Shown: positions 1 to 8,366 of the stretch, piece by piece
Layout: each line of letters begins with the position of its first letter
How positions within the stretch are numbered: position 1 is the stretch's first letter
Source: Armatimonadota bacterium
GTDB lineage: Bacteria; Armatimonadota; Fimbriimonadia; Fimbriimonadales; Fimbriimonadaceae
Assembly (NCBI GenBank): GCA_029781035.1
Contig: JAKOXK010000030.1
Coordinates: forward strand, 84,285 to 148,284
DNA: 64,000 nt
Direction of reading: 5' to 3'
Translations under genes and position numbers: made by a program
The notes under the pieces: model-generated
The model's database searches: none
The model's input: only the letters and a program-made list of their open reading frames with translations
What the model was told of the DNA's origin: nothing

Positions 1-2
1 GC

Positions 3-728
3 ACCCACAGCCCGATCGGTCAAACGATCACCTTCTCCGGCTTGACCCTCGAGGTCGTCGGTGTCATGGAAAGGATCGACATCATGGGAACCACGAACGG
101 CAAAGACGTTTGGCTCCCGATCTCGACCGCGCAGAAGAAGTGGCTCGGGGGCGATGCCGTGAGCTATATCACGTGCCGTCCCAAGAGTGGGTTCACAGTC
201 GAACAGGGAATGGACGACGTCTGGCGCACCATGATGCGCAGGTCGGGAAACAAGCCGATCTACCGGGTGGACTCGCGCGAATCCATCATCAACGTCTTCG
301 GAACGATCGTCGGCGCAGCAGGAACGATCCTGGCAGGCGTAGCGGCTCTCTCACTGCTTGTCGGCGGTATCGGCATCATGAATATCATGCTGGTCAGCGT
401 CACGGAGCGCACTAGGGAGATCGGCCTCCGCAAAGCAGTCGGTGCCACGTCTTGGGCCGTGCTGACCCAGTTCATCGTCGAATCGGCCCTCCTCGCGCTC
501 GTCGGTGGTCTGATCGGCATGGGAATAGCCATCGCCATCGGACAACTCGTGACGTTCGCCACCGTTCAGATGAAGTTCCCGACCAAGTCGGGCCTGACGA
601 TGCCGTTTGATCCGATCGCCGGTGTCATTGCCAGCATCGTGTCGGCGTTGATCGGGGTCGTGTTCGGCGTCTATCCAGCCGCAAAGGCTGCCAGCCTGAG
701 CCCCATCGAAGCGCTGCGCACCGAATGA
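3..728 (+). CDS. MacB/FtsX-type ABC transporter permease, C-terminal part
   Basis: The window opens inside this gene: the frame is open from base 3 with no start codon, so about 241 C-terminal residues are seen. It is the permease subunit of a MacB-like ABC transporter, an inner-membrane protein that works with an ATPase and usually a periplasmic adaptor. After an extracytoplasmic stretch of about 90 residues come three hydrophobic segments: one holding GGIGIMNIMLVSV followed by the conserved loop TERTREIGLRKAVGA, one around FIVESALLALVGGLIG, and one near SALIGVVFGVYPA. The protein ends with the family's usual SPIEALRTE tail. The substrate cannot be told, and the partner genes must lie upstream of the window. 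Confidence 0.9.
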   Translation, partial: THSPIGQTITFSGLTLEVVGVMERIDIMGTTNGKDVWLPISTAQKKWLGGDAVSYITCRPKSGFTVEQGMDDVWRTMMRRSGNKPIYRVDSRESIINVFGTIVGAAGTILAGVAALSLLVGGIGIMNIMLVSVTERTREIGLRKAVGATSWAVLTQFIVESALLALVGGLIGMGIAIAIGQLVTFATVQMKFPTKSGLTMPFDPIAGVIASIVSALIGVVFGVYPAAKAASLSPIEALRTE

Positions 729-737
729 GCGTTTCGA

Positions 738-1571
738 TTACTGCCTGAGCTTCGCCACCAACCAGTCCAAGCCCTTCTCAAGCTCTGAGCGGATCTTGTT
801 CTCGACTTCGGGATCCTTGGCAGTCACGCCGTGACCCATGCCGTCTACAAGTACCTCAACGTGCTCTCGGCCCGCCTTCTTCATCGCTTCGTCGAGCCGA
901 TCGGCTTGCTTGAACGGTACCAGCGGATCCGCTTTTCCCTGAATGGTGTAGACCGGGGCAGAGTTAGCATCGATTCGGTTGATCGGGCTGAACTCCTTGA
1001 CATCGTTGCTGGACGGATCGTACTTCTTGCCAAGAACCTGTGTGGATATGAGGTTTGCCAGGTTCTTGTCGAAGTCCTGGCTCAGGTCGGCCGGTCCGAA
1101 GAGGTTGACGACTGCCTTGACCCTTGCCGATGGCGCGGCCGTGTCTGGACCCATGTTGTCGGTGAACCCGAGAAGAAGGGACAAGTGTCCTCCCGCACTC
1201 CCTCCAATCGCTCCCATACGCTTGGGGTCGATGCCGTATTCAGCAGCGTTCTTCCTCAAGAACCGAACGGCCTCTTGACAGTCGTCGATCATGGCTGGCC
1301 ATTTAGCCTTGGGGGCCAGACGATAATCAAGGTTCGCTACGGCGACCCCTTTGTCGGCCAGTGCCTCGGCCAGGGGAGCCATGTCGCTCCGCTTGCCAGA
1401 GATCCAGGCGCCTCCATGGATCATGATTGCGATCGGAACGGGCCTCCGCACTGGCTTCTCCGGCATATAGAGGTCCAGCATGAGCCCAGTATCGTCAACA
1501 CTCCGGTAGACGATGTCGGACTTGACGGTCGGCCCAGCAAGGAGAAGGGCGCACAACGCGATCGGCAGCAT
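738..1571 (-). CDS. Secreted alpha/beta-hydrolase (BD-FAE/esterase type)
   Basis: This 277-residue protein is a probable carboxylesterase of the alpha/beta-hydrolase-3 / BD-FAE kind. A signal peptide (PIALCALLLAGPTVKS) suggests export. The oxyanion-hole motif HGGAW lies near residue 53, the nucleophile elbow GGSAGG gives Ser125, Asp215 sits in QGKADPLVP and His247 in GMGHGV, so the catalytic triad is complete. An ATG three codons upstream (1580) is also possible. I chose 1571 because a TACAAT hexamer lies exactly 7 bases before it and overlaps the upstream ATG, matching the leaderless pattern seen elsewhere in the window. It converges on the permease gene with 9 bases between the ends. The natural ester is unknown. 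Confidence 0.85.
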   Translation of the reverse strand: MLPIALCALLLAGPTVKSDIVYRSVDDTGLMLDLYMPEKPVRRPVPIAIMIHGGAWISGKRSDMAPLAEALADKGVAVANLDYRLAPKAKWPAMIDDCQEAVRFLRKNAAEYGIDPKRMGAIGGSAGGHLSLLLGFTDNMGPDTAAPSARVKAVVNLFGPADLSQDFDKNLANLISTQVLGKKYDPSSNDVKEFSPINRIDANSAPVYTIQGKADPLVPFKQADRLDEAMKKAGREHVEVLVDGMGHGVTAKDPEVENKIRSELEKGLDWLVAKLRQ

Positions 1572-1625
1572 GCCCAACATTGTATCGCGTTGTTCACGGA
1601 CAGGAGTCTCGATCGCGGATCGGCT

Positions 1626-2030
1626 CTAGATTTCCGGTGTCCGACGCTTGGTCACCCGGAGTACAGGGAGCAACGGCTCGTCGGCCCGTATGGGTGTACT
1701 CGAATTCGCTAGGATCTGCTGCACTCGTCGCTCTACTTCGGCGGCGTAGTCGTGGACCTGTTGCTCGAATTCCTTGCGTTGGTCGTCGAGGTCGTCAAGG
1801 AGCCGCAAGATGATCTCAACCCCAGCCAAGTTCACGCCCATCTGTTGCGTCAGCCTTTGAATCCGCCTGACCCTGGCGATGTCCTCGTCACTGTAGAGCC
1901 GGTTCTTAGCCCCGACCCGCGATGGCACCACAAGGCCAAGGCGCTCGTACTGTCGCAGGGTCTGTGGGTGGACGTTGCACAGTTCGGCAGCGACTCCGAT
2001 CATGTAGACGGGCTGATTGGATCTTCTCAT
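1626..2030 (-). CDS. hspR: HspR-like MerR-family heat-shock repressor
   Basis: This 134-residue protein has an N-terminal MerR winged helix (about residues 9-75: [19 protein letters not shown], then [19 protein letters not shown]) followed by a predicted coiled coil ([19 protein letters not shown]). The spacing and the [12 protein letters not shown] segment match HspR, which represses chaperone genes by binding HAIR elements. It follows dnaJ with a 4-base ATGA overlap, so the two are translationally coupled, and a HAIR-like inverted repeat lies upstream of dnaJ. This strongly suggests autoregulation. In actinobacteria the same pair ends a dnaK-grpE-dnaJ-hspR operon; no dnaK or grpE is present here. 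Confidence 0.85.
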   Translation of the reverse strand: MRRSNQPVYMIGVAAELCNVHPQTLRQYERLGLVVPSRVGAKNRLYSDEDIARVRRIQRLTQQMGVNLAGVEIILRLLDDLDDQRKEFEQQVHDYAAEVERRVQQILANSSTPIRADEPLLPVLRVTKRRTPEI

Positions 2031-2986
2031 TGGCCTTGCTCTGTTTCCAGGAGCTCTTCGAGGAGTTTCCTCTGACGCTCGGTCAGCTTCTTTGGAACCG
2101 TGATCTTCACTCGGGCAAGAAGGTCTCCATGGCCCCCGCCGGTCTTCGACACACCCTGTCCCTTAAGCCGGAAGACCTGCCCGGACTGTGTGCCAGGGGG
2201 GATCGACATCTTGCCGCTGGACCGGGGCGTCGGCACGGAGATCTGACCTCCGAGCGCGGCGACCGTGTAAGGGACGGGCACCTCGACTTCAGTATCTAGG
2301 CCCTTCCGCTTGAAGACGGGGTGGGGCATGATTCGGACCGTAACGAACAAGTCGCCGCTCTTGCCACTGGAACCCTTGGCGCCCCCGCCAGGAACACGAA
2401 GTTTCTTTCCCTCCTCAAAGCCCGCTGGGATCGTGACGACGATCTTTCGCATGTTGGGCACAGTCCCTGTCCCACGGCAGTTCGGGCAAGGGCCGGGACG
2501 TCCGCCTGTCATGCGGACCCGTCCGCTACCGGAACACGTCTGGCAGGCGTCTTCGGTCTGGAAAGTCAGAGTCCGCTTCGTGCCCGAGTCGATTTCGTCC
2601 AGGGTGACGTCGAGGACGCGCTCGACGTCACGAGGAGGCACCTGGTGGGCACGGTTGAACGGATCGCCACCGAATCCGAAGAGATTGCCAAAAAGGCTCC
2701 CGAGGTCCACCTCGCCCTCTTGACCGAATCCGCCAAAGTCGCCTGAACCCGCGAATCCATGGGCGTTCTCCCAGTTCGATCCGAAGCGGTCGTACTGTGA
2801 CCTCTTCTCGGGATCACTGAGCACAGCGTACGCCTCGCCAACTTCTTTGAACTTCGCTTCTGCGCTCGCGTTGCCCGGATTGACGTCGGGGTGGAACTTG
2901 CGGGCCAACCGGCGATATGCACTCTTGATCGCCTTGTCATCGGCGTCCTTTGGAACGCCAAGAACCTCATAGTAGTCTTTCGTCAT
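2027..2986 (-). CDS. dnaJ: DnaJ/CbpA-type J-domain co-chaperone with a single zinc module
   Basis: This 319-residue Hsp40 stimulates the ATPase of a DnaK partner encoded elsewhere. The J domain (residues 1-70) has the essential HPD motif in [10 protein letters not shown], followed by a Gly/Phe-rich linker (about 70-115) and the two C-terminal beta domains ending in [15 protein letters not shown]. The zinc region is reduced: only two CxxCxGxG motifs (CQTCSGSG and CPNCRGTG) rather than the four of classical DnaJ, while CbpA has none. It is the first gene of the dnaJ-hspR operon and overlaps hspR by 4 bases. A HAIR-like site covers the likely promoter at 3007-3027. Confidence 0.88.
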   Translation of the reverse strand: MTKDYYEVLGVPKDADDKAIKSAYRRLARKFHPDVNPGNASAEAKFKEVGEAYAVLSDPEKRSQYDRFGSNWENAHGFAGSGDFGGFGQEGEVDLGSLFGNLFGFGGDPFNRAHQVPPRDVERVLDVTLDEIDSGTKRTLTFQTEDACQTCSGSGRVRMTGGRPGPCPNCRGTGTVPNMRKIVVTIPAGFEEGKKLRVPGGGAKGSSGKSGDLFVTVRIMPHPVFKRKGLDTEVEVPVPYTVAALGGQISVPTPRSSGKMSIPPGTQSGQVFRLKGQGVSKTGGGHGDLLARVKITVPKKLTERQRKLLEELLETEQGQ

Positions 2987-3006
2987 AATGCCGTCGGGCT
3001 CAATGA

Positions 3007-3027
3007 CATGAGCGTACCATACTCAAG
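3007..3027 (-). promoter_or_regulatory. HAIR-like HspR operator upstream of dnaJ-hspR
   Basis: Read on the minus strand this is CTTGAGT, seven bases (ATGGTAC), then GCTCATG. The published HAIR consensus for HspR is CTTGAGT-N7-ACTCAAG: the left half matches 7/7, the right half 5/7, and the spacer is exactly 7. A TATGGT hexamer inside the element could be the -10 box, so bound repressor would block the promoter. The dnaJ start codon is 21 bases further on. Confidence 0.7.
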
Positions 3028-3063
3028 ACGCGCGTGTAGCTCTGCTGGGCTAGAACCTGAGAA

Positions 3064-3969
3064 ATGGCCTCAATCGAACTCAAGCAACGGTCGGGAAACG
3101 CCGAGAATGCAGATGTGGATCTCGCTAGTTTGGAAATCCGGATGTCGCGGAGTGAAAACCTCCCGACGCTGCCTCAGTCAGCAAGCCGGGTTCTGCGTTT
3201 GGCCGACGATCCCGACGTCAGCCCGCGCAAGATCGAACAGGCCATCGAACTCGATCCTGCAGTGGCCGCCAAGATCCTGCGTGTGGCCAACTCCGCCTAC
3301 TACGGCACCACACAGGTTGCCACATTGGGGAGGGCGATCAGCTTTTTGGGGTTGACGACCGTGCGTTCGGTGATCATCAGCATCGCCATGCAGCAAATGG
3401 TCACCGGACGGACTCAGTGTCCGAGCTTCAACAAGGTCGACTATTGGCGGCACTCCTTGGCCGTCGGTACGATTGCCCGGATCATCGGCAAGCTTAAAGT
3501 CCCGGGCAAGGCGGAGGAACTCTACTGCGCCGGAATGCTCCACGAGATCGGACTGCTGGCCATGGACAAGTTCGTGCCTCAGGAACTGCATGTCGCCATC
3601 ACACGGGCCCGCGAGAGCGGACGACCCCTGGAAGAGACCGAAACCCACGTTCTCGGCTTCAACCACAGCCAGGTCGGCGCCGTCCTCTCCCGACGCTGGG
3701 CGATGAGCCCGACCGTGACCGACGCGATCCAAAACCACGGTCATCCGACCACCGATGGAGAACATGCTCAGACGACCCTGATCGTCGCGATCTCCAATGC
3801 ACTCGCCAACGCGGCTCACTTCACCCACAACAATACCAACGACCAGACCGGCGTCGATCCGGCCCTGGCTCATGCCGTCGGCCTGCCGGAAGAGCAGTTC
3901 GGCATCATTTGTGAGGTCGTTGGCCAAGAGGTCACTCGGGCTCAGGAACTTTTCCAGATCGCGGCCTGA
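3064..3969 (+). CDS. HDOD-domain signalling protein
   Basis: A 301-residue cytoplasmic protein made almost entirely of an HDOD domain, an HD-like fold without phosphohydrolase activity that is found in regulators of motility, competence and cell cycle. Diagnostic stretches are LPTLPQSASRVLRLADDP (about 30-50), IELDPAVAAKILRVANSAYYG, ISFLGLTTVRSVIISIAM and the ALLHE-equivalent AGMLHEIGLLAMDKFVP. No receiver, GGDEF or EAL domain is attached. A TAGAAC hexamer lies 7 bases before the ATG and there is no good Shine-Dalgarno. It diverges from dnaJ-hspR. The partner and output are unknown. Confidence 0.85.
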   Translation: MASIELKQRSGNAENADVDLASLEIRMSRSENLPTLPQSASRVLRLADDPDVSPRKIEQAIELDPAVAAKILRVANSAYYGTTQVATLGRAISFLGLTTVRSVIISIAMQQMVTGRTQCPSFNKVDYWRHSLAVGTIARIIGKLKVPGKAEELYCAGMLHEIGLLAMDKFVPQELHVAITRARESGRPLEETETHVLGFNHSQVGAVLSRRWAMSPTVTDAIQNHGHPTTDGEHAQTTLIVAISNALANAAHFTHNNTNDQTGVDPALAHAVGLPEEQFGIICEVVGQEVTRAQELFQIAA

Positions 3970-4035
3970 CAAGGGGTCGGCATACGCCGAAGACCGTCCA
4001 AGGGACGGGCTGCGCCCGTCGGTAAACTCCAGGCC

Positions 4036-5214
4036 ATGGCACTCGATAAGAAAACGGTCCGAGACGTGGACGTTCGCGGAAGAAAGGCGCTCGTCCGCTG
4101 CGATTTCAATGTCCCGTTGGACGGGACAACGATCACGGACGACAGAAGGATCACGGAGGCCCTTCCGACGATCAAATACCTGGTTGAAAACGGTGCCGCT
4201 GTCGTCCTGTGCAGCCATCTAGGAAGACCGAAGGGTGGCCCAGAGCCAAAGTACAGCCTCCATCCAGTCGCGCTGAGACTCTCTGAACTCCTCCACAAGG
4301 ATGTGCCGCTAATGCCGGACTGCATCGGCCCCATCGTCGATAAGCACGTCGCCAATATGAAGTCAGGCGAGGTGGTCTTGCTGGAGAACGTGCGGTTCCA
4401 CGGCGAGGAAGAGAAGAACGAGCCCAGTTTCGCCGCCCAGTTGGCGCATGGGAAGGATTTGTACGTGAACGACGCGTTTGGCACCGCGCACCGGGCGCAC
4501 GCGAGCACCGAGGGCGTGGCCAGGCTCCTCCCGGCAGTGGCGGGCTTCCTCATCGAGAAGGAGATCCGGTACCTCGGCGAGGCCGTCACTGACCCGGCGA
4601 GGCCGTTTGTAGCCGTCCTGGGAGGCGCCAAGGTGGCAGACAAAATCAAGGTGATCGAGAACCTGCTTCCAAAAGTCGACAGACTCCTGGTCGGTGGTGG
4701 AATGGCCTTCACGTTCCTGAACGCCCAAGGCTTCGAGGTAGGGAAGTCGCTGCTCGACGATTCCAGCATCGAGTTCTGCAAAGGCCTATTGCAGCACAGT
4801 AGCGGAAAAGTCATGGTGCCGGTTGACGCGGTCATAGCGCCCACGATGAGTGAAGACGGGCCCGTCACGGTCGTCGACGCCAACAAGATGCCGCCAGAGG
4901 AGATGGGGCTGGACATCGGTCCGCGCACGTCTCAGCACTTCAGCGATGTGATCCGTTCGGCCGGAACGGTGGTATGGAATGGCCCCATGGGCGTTTTCGA
5001 GATGGAGGCGTTCTCCGAGGGCACGAGGAACGTCGCCCACGCCATGGCCGAGTGCAAGGGAGTGACGATCGTTGGAGGCGGTGACAGCGCAGCAGCGGTG
5101 GAAAAGTTCGGGGTTGCTGACCAAGTGACACATGTCAGCACGGGCGGCGGGGCCAGCCTTGAGTTCCTCGAAGGGATCGAGCTTCCTGGCATCGCCGCCC
5201 TGATGGACAAGTGA
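4036..5214 (+). CDS. pgk: Phosphoglycerate kinase
   Basis: The 392-residue glycolytic enzyme transfers phosphate between 1,3-bisphosphoglycerate and ADP. The substrate-binding N-terminus [11 protein letters not shown], the HLGRPKG motif, GGAKVADKI and the nucleotide-binding [13 protein letters not shown] and [13 protein letters not shown] motifs are all present in order, and length is normal. It stands alone: gap and tpi are not adjacent. The ATG is preceded at 7 bases by TAAACT and has no clear ribosome-binding site. A short GC-rich hairpin (GACGGGC-TGC-GCCCGTC, 4004-4020) lies just upstream of that hexamer. Confidence 0.97.
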   Translation: MALDKKTVRDVDVRGRKALVRCDFNVPLDGTTITDDRRITEALPTIKYLVENGAAVVLCSHLGRPKGGPEPKYSLHPVALRLSELLHKDVPLMPDCIGPIVDKHVANMKSGEVVLLENVRFHGEEEKNEPSFAAQLAHGKDLYVNDAFGTAHRAHASTEGVARLLPAVAGFLIEKEIRYLGEAVTDPARPFVAVLGGAKVADKIKVIENLLPKVDRLLVGGGMAFTFLNAQGFEVGKSLLDDSSIEFCKGLLQHSSGKVMVPVDAVIAPTMSEDGPVTVVDANKMPPEEMGLDIGPRTSQHFSDVIRSAGTVVWNGPMGVFEMEAFSEGTRNVAHAMAECKGVTIVGGGDSAAAVEKFGVADQVTHVSTGGGASLEFLEGIELPGIAALMDK

Positions 5215-5218
5215 ACCC

Positions 5219-5824
5219 CTAGAACGGCCACCGTGCAGCTAAGTCGCCTCGGTCGCCGGTGAAGCGGTTCCGGTCCACGGCACCCAAGATGCCGGGGACG
5301 CGACCCGTGTCCGTGTACTGCCACAGCGTCCAGTCGGTCCAAGGTCGAGGGAGCCTGCCTAGGCTTCTGGAGTAACGTGCAATCCAAAGCGGGCAATGGA
5401 AGAGTGGACTCATGAGCGAGACGCCCCGTCGGGTGAGGAACGACGGACTCGAATACAATAACGGCCATCGGCCGATGGCACGCTCGACATACGTTGCGAA
5501 AGATTCGGCTTCGGTCAGCGTCAGCCGGCCATCTTCCCAGTCGAGACACACGAGTTCACGAGTTCCGGGTTTCACTGTATCGAGATAATGCGCGGCCTGC
5601 TCCTGGCCTGAACCAGCACGTCCAAAGTGATAGGACCCAACGAGGAGCCCCACAGACCGAGCCCTGGCAATCCTTTCGGCGAACGTCGGGTCGACCAACG
5701 ACCGCCCCTCAGTCGCCTTGAGGACAGTGGCCATGATGCCTGCCCGCGCAATATCGTGGAAACCATTGGCTGGCTCGACGGTGTTGTGATGACTGATGTC
5801 GATAATGGAGTCAAGAATTGGCAT
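5219..5824 (-). CDS. GH25 family lysozyme-like muramidase
   Basis: This 201-residue protein is a compact glycoside hydrolase family 25 domain that cleaves the MurNAc-GlcNAc bond of peptidoglycan. Family hallmarks are the N-terminal DISHHN (Asp9), the VLKATEG strand, GSYHFGR, and CLDWEDG holding the acidic pair Asp95/Glu97 expected for catalysis; LWIARYS and LWQYTDTG follow near the C-terminus. There is no evident signal peptide, so the site of action is unclear. No phage structural, holin or integrase genes are nearby, so I read it as a chromosomal housekeeping or competitive lysozyme rather than a prophage remnant. GAGG precedes the ATG by about 8 bases. It converges on pgk with 4 bases between. 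Confidence 0.85.
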   Translation of the reverse strand: MPILDSIIDISHHNTVEPANGFHDIARAGIMATVLKATEGRSLVDPTFAERIARARSVGLLVGSYHFGRAGSGQEQAAHYLDTVKPGTRELVCLDWEDGRLTLTEAESFATYVERAIGRWPLLYSSPSFLTRRGVSLMSPLFHCPLWIARYSRSLGRLPRPWTDWTLWQYTDTGRVPGILGAVDRNRFTGDRGDLAARWPF

Positions 5825-5875
5825 TCAGAGGACCTCGCCGTGCTTTGAGGCCCTCGGAAAGACAAAGCTCTTGGT

Positions 5876-6337
5876 TCACAGACCAGGCAATCGGAGGATG
5901 GTTTGCCACTCTTCAGGAGTGACAGGCAAGACGCTCAGTCTTTGTCCCCGCATGAGGACTTTCATGTCCTCGAGCCCCGGTGTCGTTCGAAGCTCCGACA
6001 ACGGAACGATCCGGGCGAATTTCCTGACAAAGAGCACGTCCCGTGTCATCCAACGAGGATTGTCCCGGGGGCTCTTGGCGTCGTAGTACTCGCTGGCTGG
6101 ATCGAACTGGGTCGGATCCGGATAGGCCTCGGAGACGACCCTCATCACGCCAACGATTCCGGGCTCGTCGCAACTGGAATGGTAGAAGAACGCTTCGTCG
6201 CCGTTGCTCATGGCGTCGCGGAAAAAGTTCCTGACCGTGTAATTGCGGCAACCCTCCCAGACGTCTGGCCCGTTCTTGGCTGCAAGGTCGTCGATAGAAT
6301 AGCAGTCAGGTTCGCTTTTCATCAACCAATAGGCCAC
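5876..6337 (-). CDS. EVE-domain protein
   Basis: A 153-residue single-domain EVE protein. EVE folds are related to PUA/YTH domains and are thought to bind modified nucleobases. Recognisable stretches are AYWLMKSEPDCYSIDDL at the N-terminus, VWEGCRNYTVRNFFRDAM, the GDEAFFYHSSC strand, and PRWMTRDVLFVRKF. The start is GTG at 6337, with a CACAAT hexamer 5 bases upstream and no clear Shine-Dalgarno. It is a stand-alone EVE domain, not fused to a nuclease. The ligand is unknown. Confidence 0.88.
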   Translation of the reverse strand: MAYWLMKSEPDCYSIDDLAAKNGPDVWEGCRNYTVRNFFRDAMSNGDEAFFYHSSCDEPGIVGVMRVVSEAYPDPTQFDPASEYYDAKSPRDNPRWMTRDVLFVRKFARIVPLSELRTTPGLEDMKVLMRGQRLSVLPVTPEEWQTILRLPGL

Positions 6338-6340
6338 TGC

Positions 6341-6550
6341 CTATTGTGACATGGGGCGGTTCTGACCTTCGTCGATGGTGGCGGAAGCCGAGGCGAAAGA
6401 CCGGTCTTGTTCAAGCTCGTTCGCCCAGGCCTCGATCGCTGAAGCCAGCGCGGAGGCATGAGCCCGCATGAACTCGGGATCTACCTTTTTCGAGGTCGTG
6501 AAGTGCTCAATCAACACCCGGAGTTCGGACAAAACCAAACGGTCAACCAT
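6341..6550 (-). CDS. Small hypothetical protein
   Basis: An open frame of 69 codons (ATG at 6550) that could extend to a TTG at 6592, giving 83 residues. The product looks soluble and mostly helical (LVLSELRVLIEHF, then SALASAIEAWANELEQDR). No family is recognised. It sits between the EVE gene and the DUF4097 gene on the same strand, ends 3 bases before the EVE start codon, and fills what would otherwise be an unusually long 320-base gap. GAG lies about 7 bases before the ATG. I consider it plausible but unproven. Confidence 0.4.
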   Translation of the reverse strand: MVDRLVLSELRVLIEHFTTSKKVDPEFMRAHASALASAIEAWANELEQDRSFASASATIDEGQNRPMSQ

Positions 6551-6658
6551 CAAGTGCTCTGTGTCAAAGAATAGGGCGCGACAACACGCCAAGACACCAG
6601 GATACGTTGTCTTCCAGATGTCAGGATGGGCCCTGATGTTCCACCGGATGCGATATGT

Positions 6659-7858
6659 CTAACTCTTGGAGGAATCTCGTAGGCCCAAACTCACATTCCC
6701 CGTCACAACGCTCACATCAAGCGTCCCGTTGCCTTGTCCCAGACGACCGACGATCTTTTGGGCTTCCACGACTTCGTCCTCAAGTTCTATCGACTTGCTG
6801 ACCGATCCTCTCAAGGTTGAAAGTGTGACTCGACAATCGCTACCGTCCATGATGCTCACGCTGACGTCGCCCGTCACAGTCGTGATGTTCACGGCACCTT
6901 CGACGGGAGTCGCAATGTCGACGGACACGTCTCCGGACGCCGCCTCGACACTCAGAGTCTTTGGCCGACCGGACTCGACCGCCACGTCGCCACTCGACGT
7001 TTTCAACTCGATCACGCCAGAGACATCCTCGAGGCGTATGTCGCCCGACTTGGTTTCAACGGCGAGGATCGAGGCCTCGCAACGCTTGACCTTGACGTCA
7101 CCCGAACCTTGAGCCAGTTGAATGGAGCCTGTGGCCTCGGAGATGGACAAGTCGCCGCTAGAACCGTCAACGCGGACTGACGCTTGCGTGCCAGCAATCT
7201 TCACGTCGCCAGATGCCAGCTTCACTTCGACCGGCACACCTGTCGGGACGTACACGGTCAAATCAGTCGTCATGTTCTGGCCCTCAGGTTGCCGGAAGAC
7301 GACCTGATGTTCGCTTTCCTCAAGGACAGGGGTGTAGACGTCAGCCATCTTCTTGGCTTCCTCCGTGTCATAGGAACGGAAAGTCGCGTCGACGATCAGC
7401 GAGCCCAGTTCCGCGCCGCCTTGCACCGACACGTCCCCTGAACGCGCTTCGATTCGCAACGTCTTGCCTTCGGGCACGTGCAAGGGCAACTCGACCCTCT
7501 TCGTTTGGCTGGCCCCGAAGAAGACGGAGAAGCCGCCGCCTTTTTTGGCCTCGTCTGCCGCATGCTTGATGGCTTCGACACCTTTGTTGACGTTCTGCCG
7601 GACCTGTCCAGCAATGTCGTTCCAATTGACGTTCTTAGCAACGTCCTTGCCGATCTTCTCGATCGAACTGATGAATCGGCCGATCGGGTCTTCACTCACT
7701 GATTCGGTGGATCCCGCTTCGCCTTCTGACGGCGATTCGACGGTTCCCTTAGGCTCGTCGGGAGCCTCGCTGAACGCTTCGATCAGTTCGGCGGCGTCGT
7801 CCGGTGAAAGCTTGCCCTCTTGCACCAGCTTCATGATGCGTTTGACTTCGTCCTTCAT
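6659..7858 (-). CDS. DUF4097 beta-strand-repeat protein with N-terminal SHOCT-like hairpin
   Basis: This 399-residue protein begins with a short helical hairpin (KDEVKRIMKLVQEGKLSPDD) of the kind seen in SHOCT, YvlB and LiaX-type envelope-stress proteins. A charged linker follows (about 40-100), then a long DUF4097 right-handed beta region in which the short repeat SGDV/SGDI/TGDV recurs (VQGGAELGSL, VKLASGDVKIAG, VDGSSGDLSIS, ELKTSSGDVAVES, VEAASGDVSVDI, ITTVTGDVSVSI, VVTGNVSLGL). No signal peptide is visible, so it may stay inside or at the membrane. It lies 3 bases after the DUF2089 gene, so the two form an operon. It may be an adhesin-like scaffold or sensor; the function is unknown. Confidence 0.8.
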   Translation of the reverse strand: MKDEVKRIMKLVQEGKLSPDDAAELIEAFSEAPDEPKGTVESPSEGEAGSTESVSEDPIGRFISSIEKIGKDVAKNVNWNDIAGQVRQNVNKGVEAIKHAADEAKKGGGFSVFFGASQTKRVELPLHVPEGKTLRIEARSGDVSVQGGAELGSLIVDATFRSYDTEEAKKMADVYTPVLEESEHQVVFRQPEGQNMTTDLTVYVPTGVPVEVKLASGDVKIAGTQASVRVDGSSGDLSISEATGSIQLAQGSGDVKVKRCEASILAVETKSGDIRLEDVSGVIELKTSSGDVAVESGRPKTLSVEAASGDVSVDIATPVEGAVNITTVTGDVSVSIMDGSDCRVTLSTLRGSVSKSIELEDEVVEAQKIVGRLGQGNGTLDVSVVTGNVSLGLRDSSKS

Positions 7859-7861
7859 GTC

Positions 7862-8260
7862 CTATGCTCCTTTCAGCCTAGCTTTGGCCTCATCGGCCGA
7901 GATGACCCCTTGCTCCAGTTCGTCGAGGATACGGCGTCGGTCTTCGATCGTCTTGGGCTTGGCCCTGGTCGAATCTTTGTACGGGATGAGTCCCATCGCC
8001 TCCAAAAGGGCGTCCAATCGCGATCGGACGGTCGGATAGCTCAGATTCAGCTCCTTTTCAACCGTGCTGATCACGCCCTTTGCGCGGAGAAACACTTCGA
8101 GGAAATCGCGTTGCTCTTTGTTGAGCTTTGACGTTTCGGGGAGCTTGAACCTGCCCCGGATGGTGACGCCTCCTTGGACGGAGGTGAGTTCGCTCACGTA
8201 AAGAGGGCCGCCTGTGACCGGGCAGCTCGTGGGAATGTCGTGCAGTTCCTTTTCGTCCAT
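7862..8260 (-). CDS. DUF2089-family probable transcription regulator
   Basis: A 132-residue DUF2089 protein. It starts with a small ribbon-like part (PTSCPVTGGPLYVSEL, one Cys only, so zinc is not evident). A helical HTH-like region follows, with LNKEQRDFLEVFLRAKGVISTVEKELNLSYPTVRSRLDALLEA read as a DNA-binding domain (about 45-90). A C-terminal helical hairpin, RRILDELEQGVISADEAK, resembles the N-terminal hairpin of the DUF4097 protein encoded 3 bases downstream. This suggests a linked regulator-effector pair, possibly for envelope stress. GGTGG precedes the ATG by 4 bases. DNA binding is inferred, not shown. Confidence 0.8.
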   Translation of the reverse strand: MDEKELHDIPTSCPVTGGPLYVSELTSVQGGVTIRGRFKLPETSKLNKEQRDFLEVFLRAKGVISTVEKELNLSYPTVRSRLDALLEAMGLIPYKDSTRAKPKTIEDRRRILDELEQGVISADEAKARLKGA

Positions 8261-8366
8261 GTAGCCACCGCCAGTTGGTTGAGTAGTTCTACCTTACGTT
8301 CATGAATCGGCAGTGGTTGCAGGGTCCGATAGGTCTGATTTGTAGTGATTGGTTTGAGATTTCTAT

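Noticed and set aside
5219..5824. GH25 lysozyme as a sign of a prophage
   Set aside because: No phage structural, replication, holin or integrase genes and no attachment repeats are nearby, and base composition matches the neighbours.
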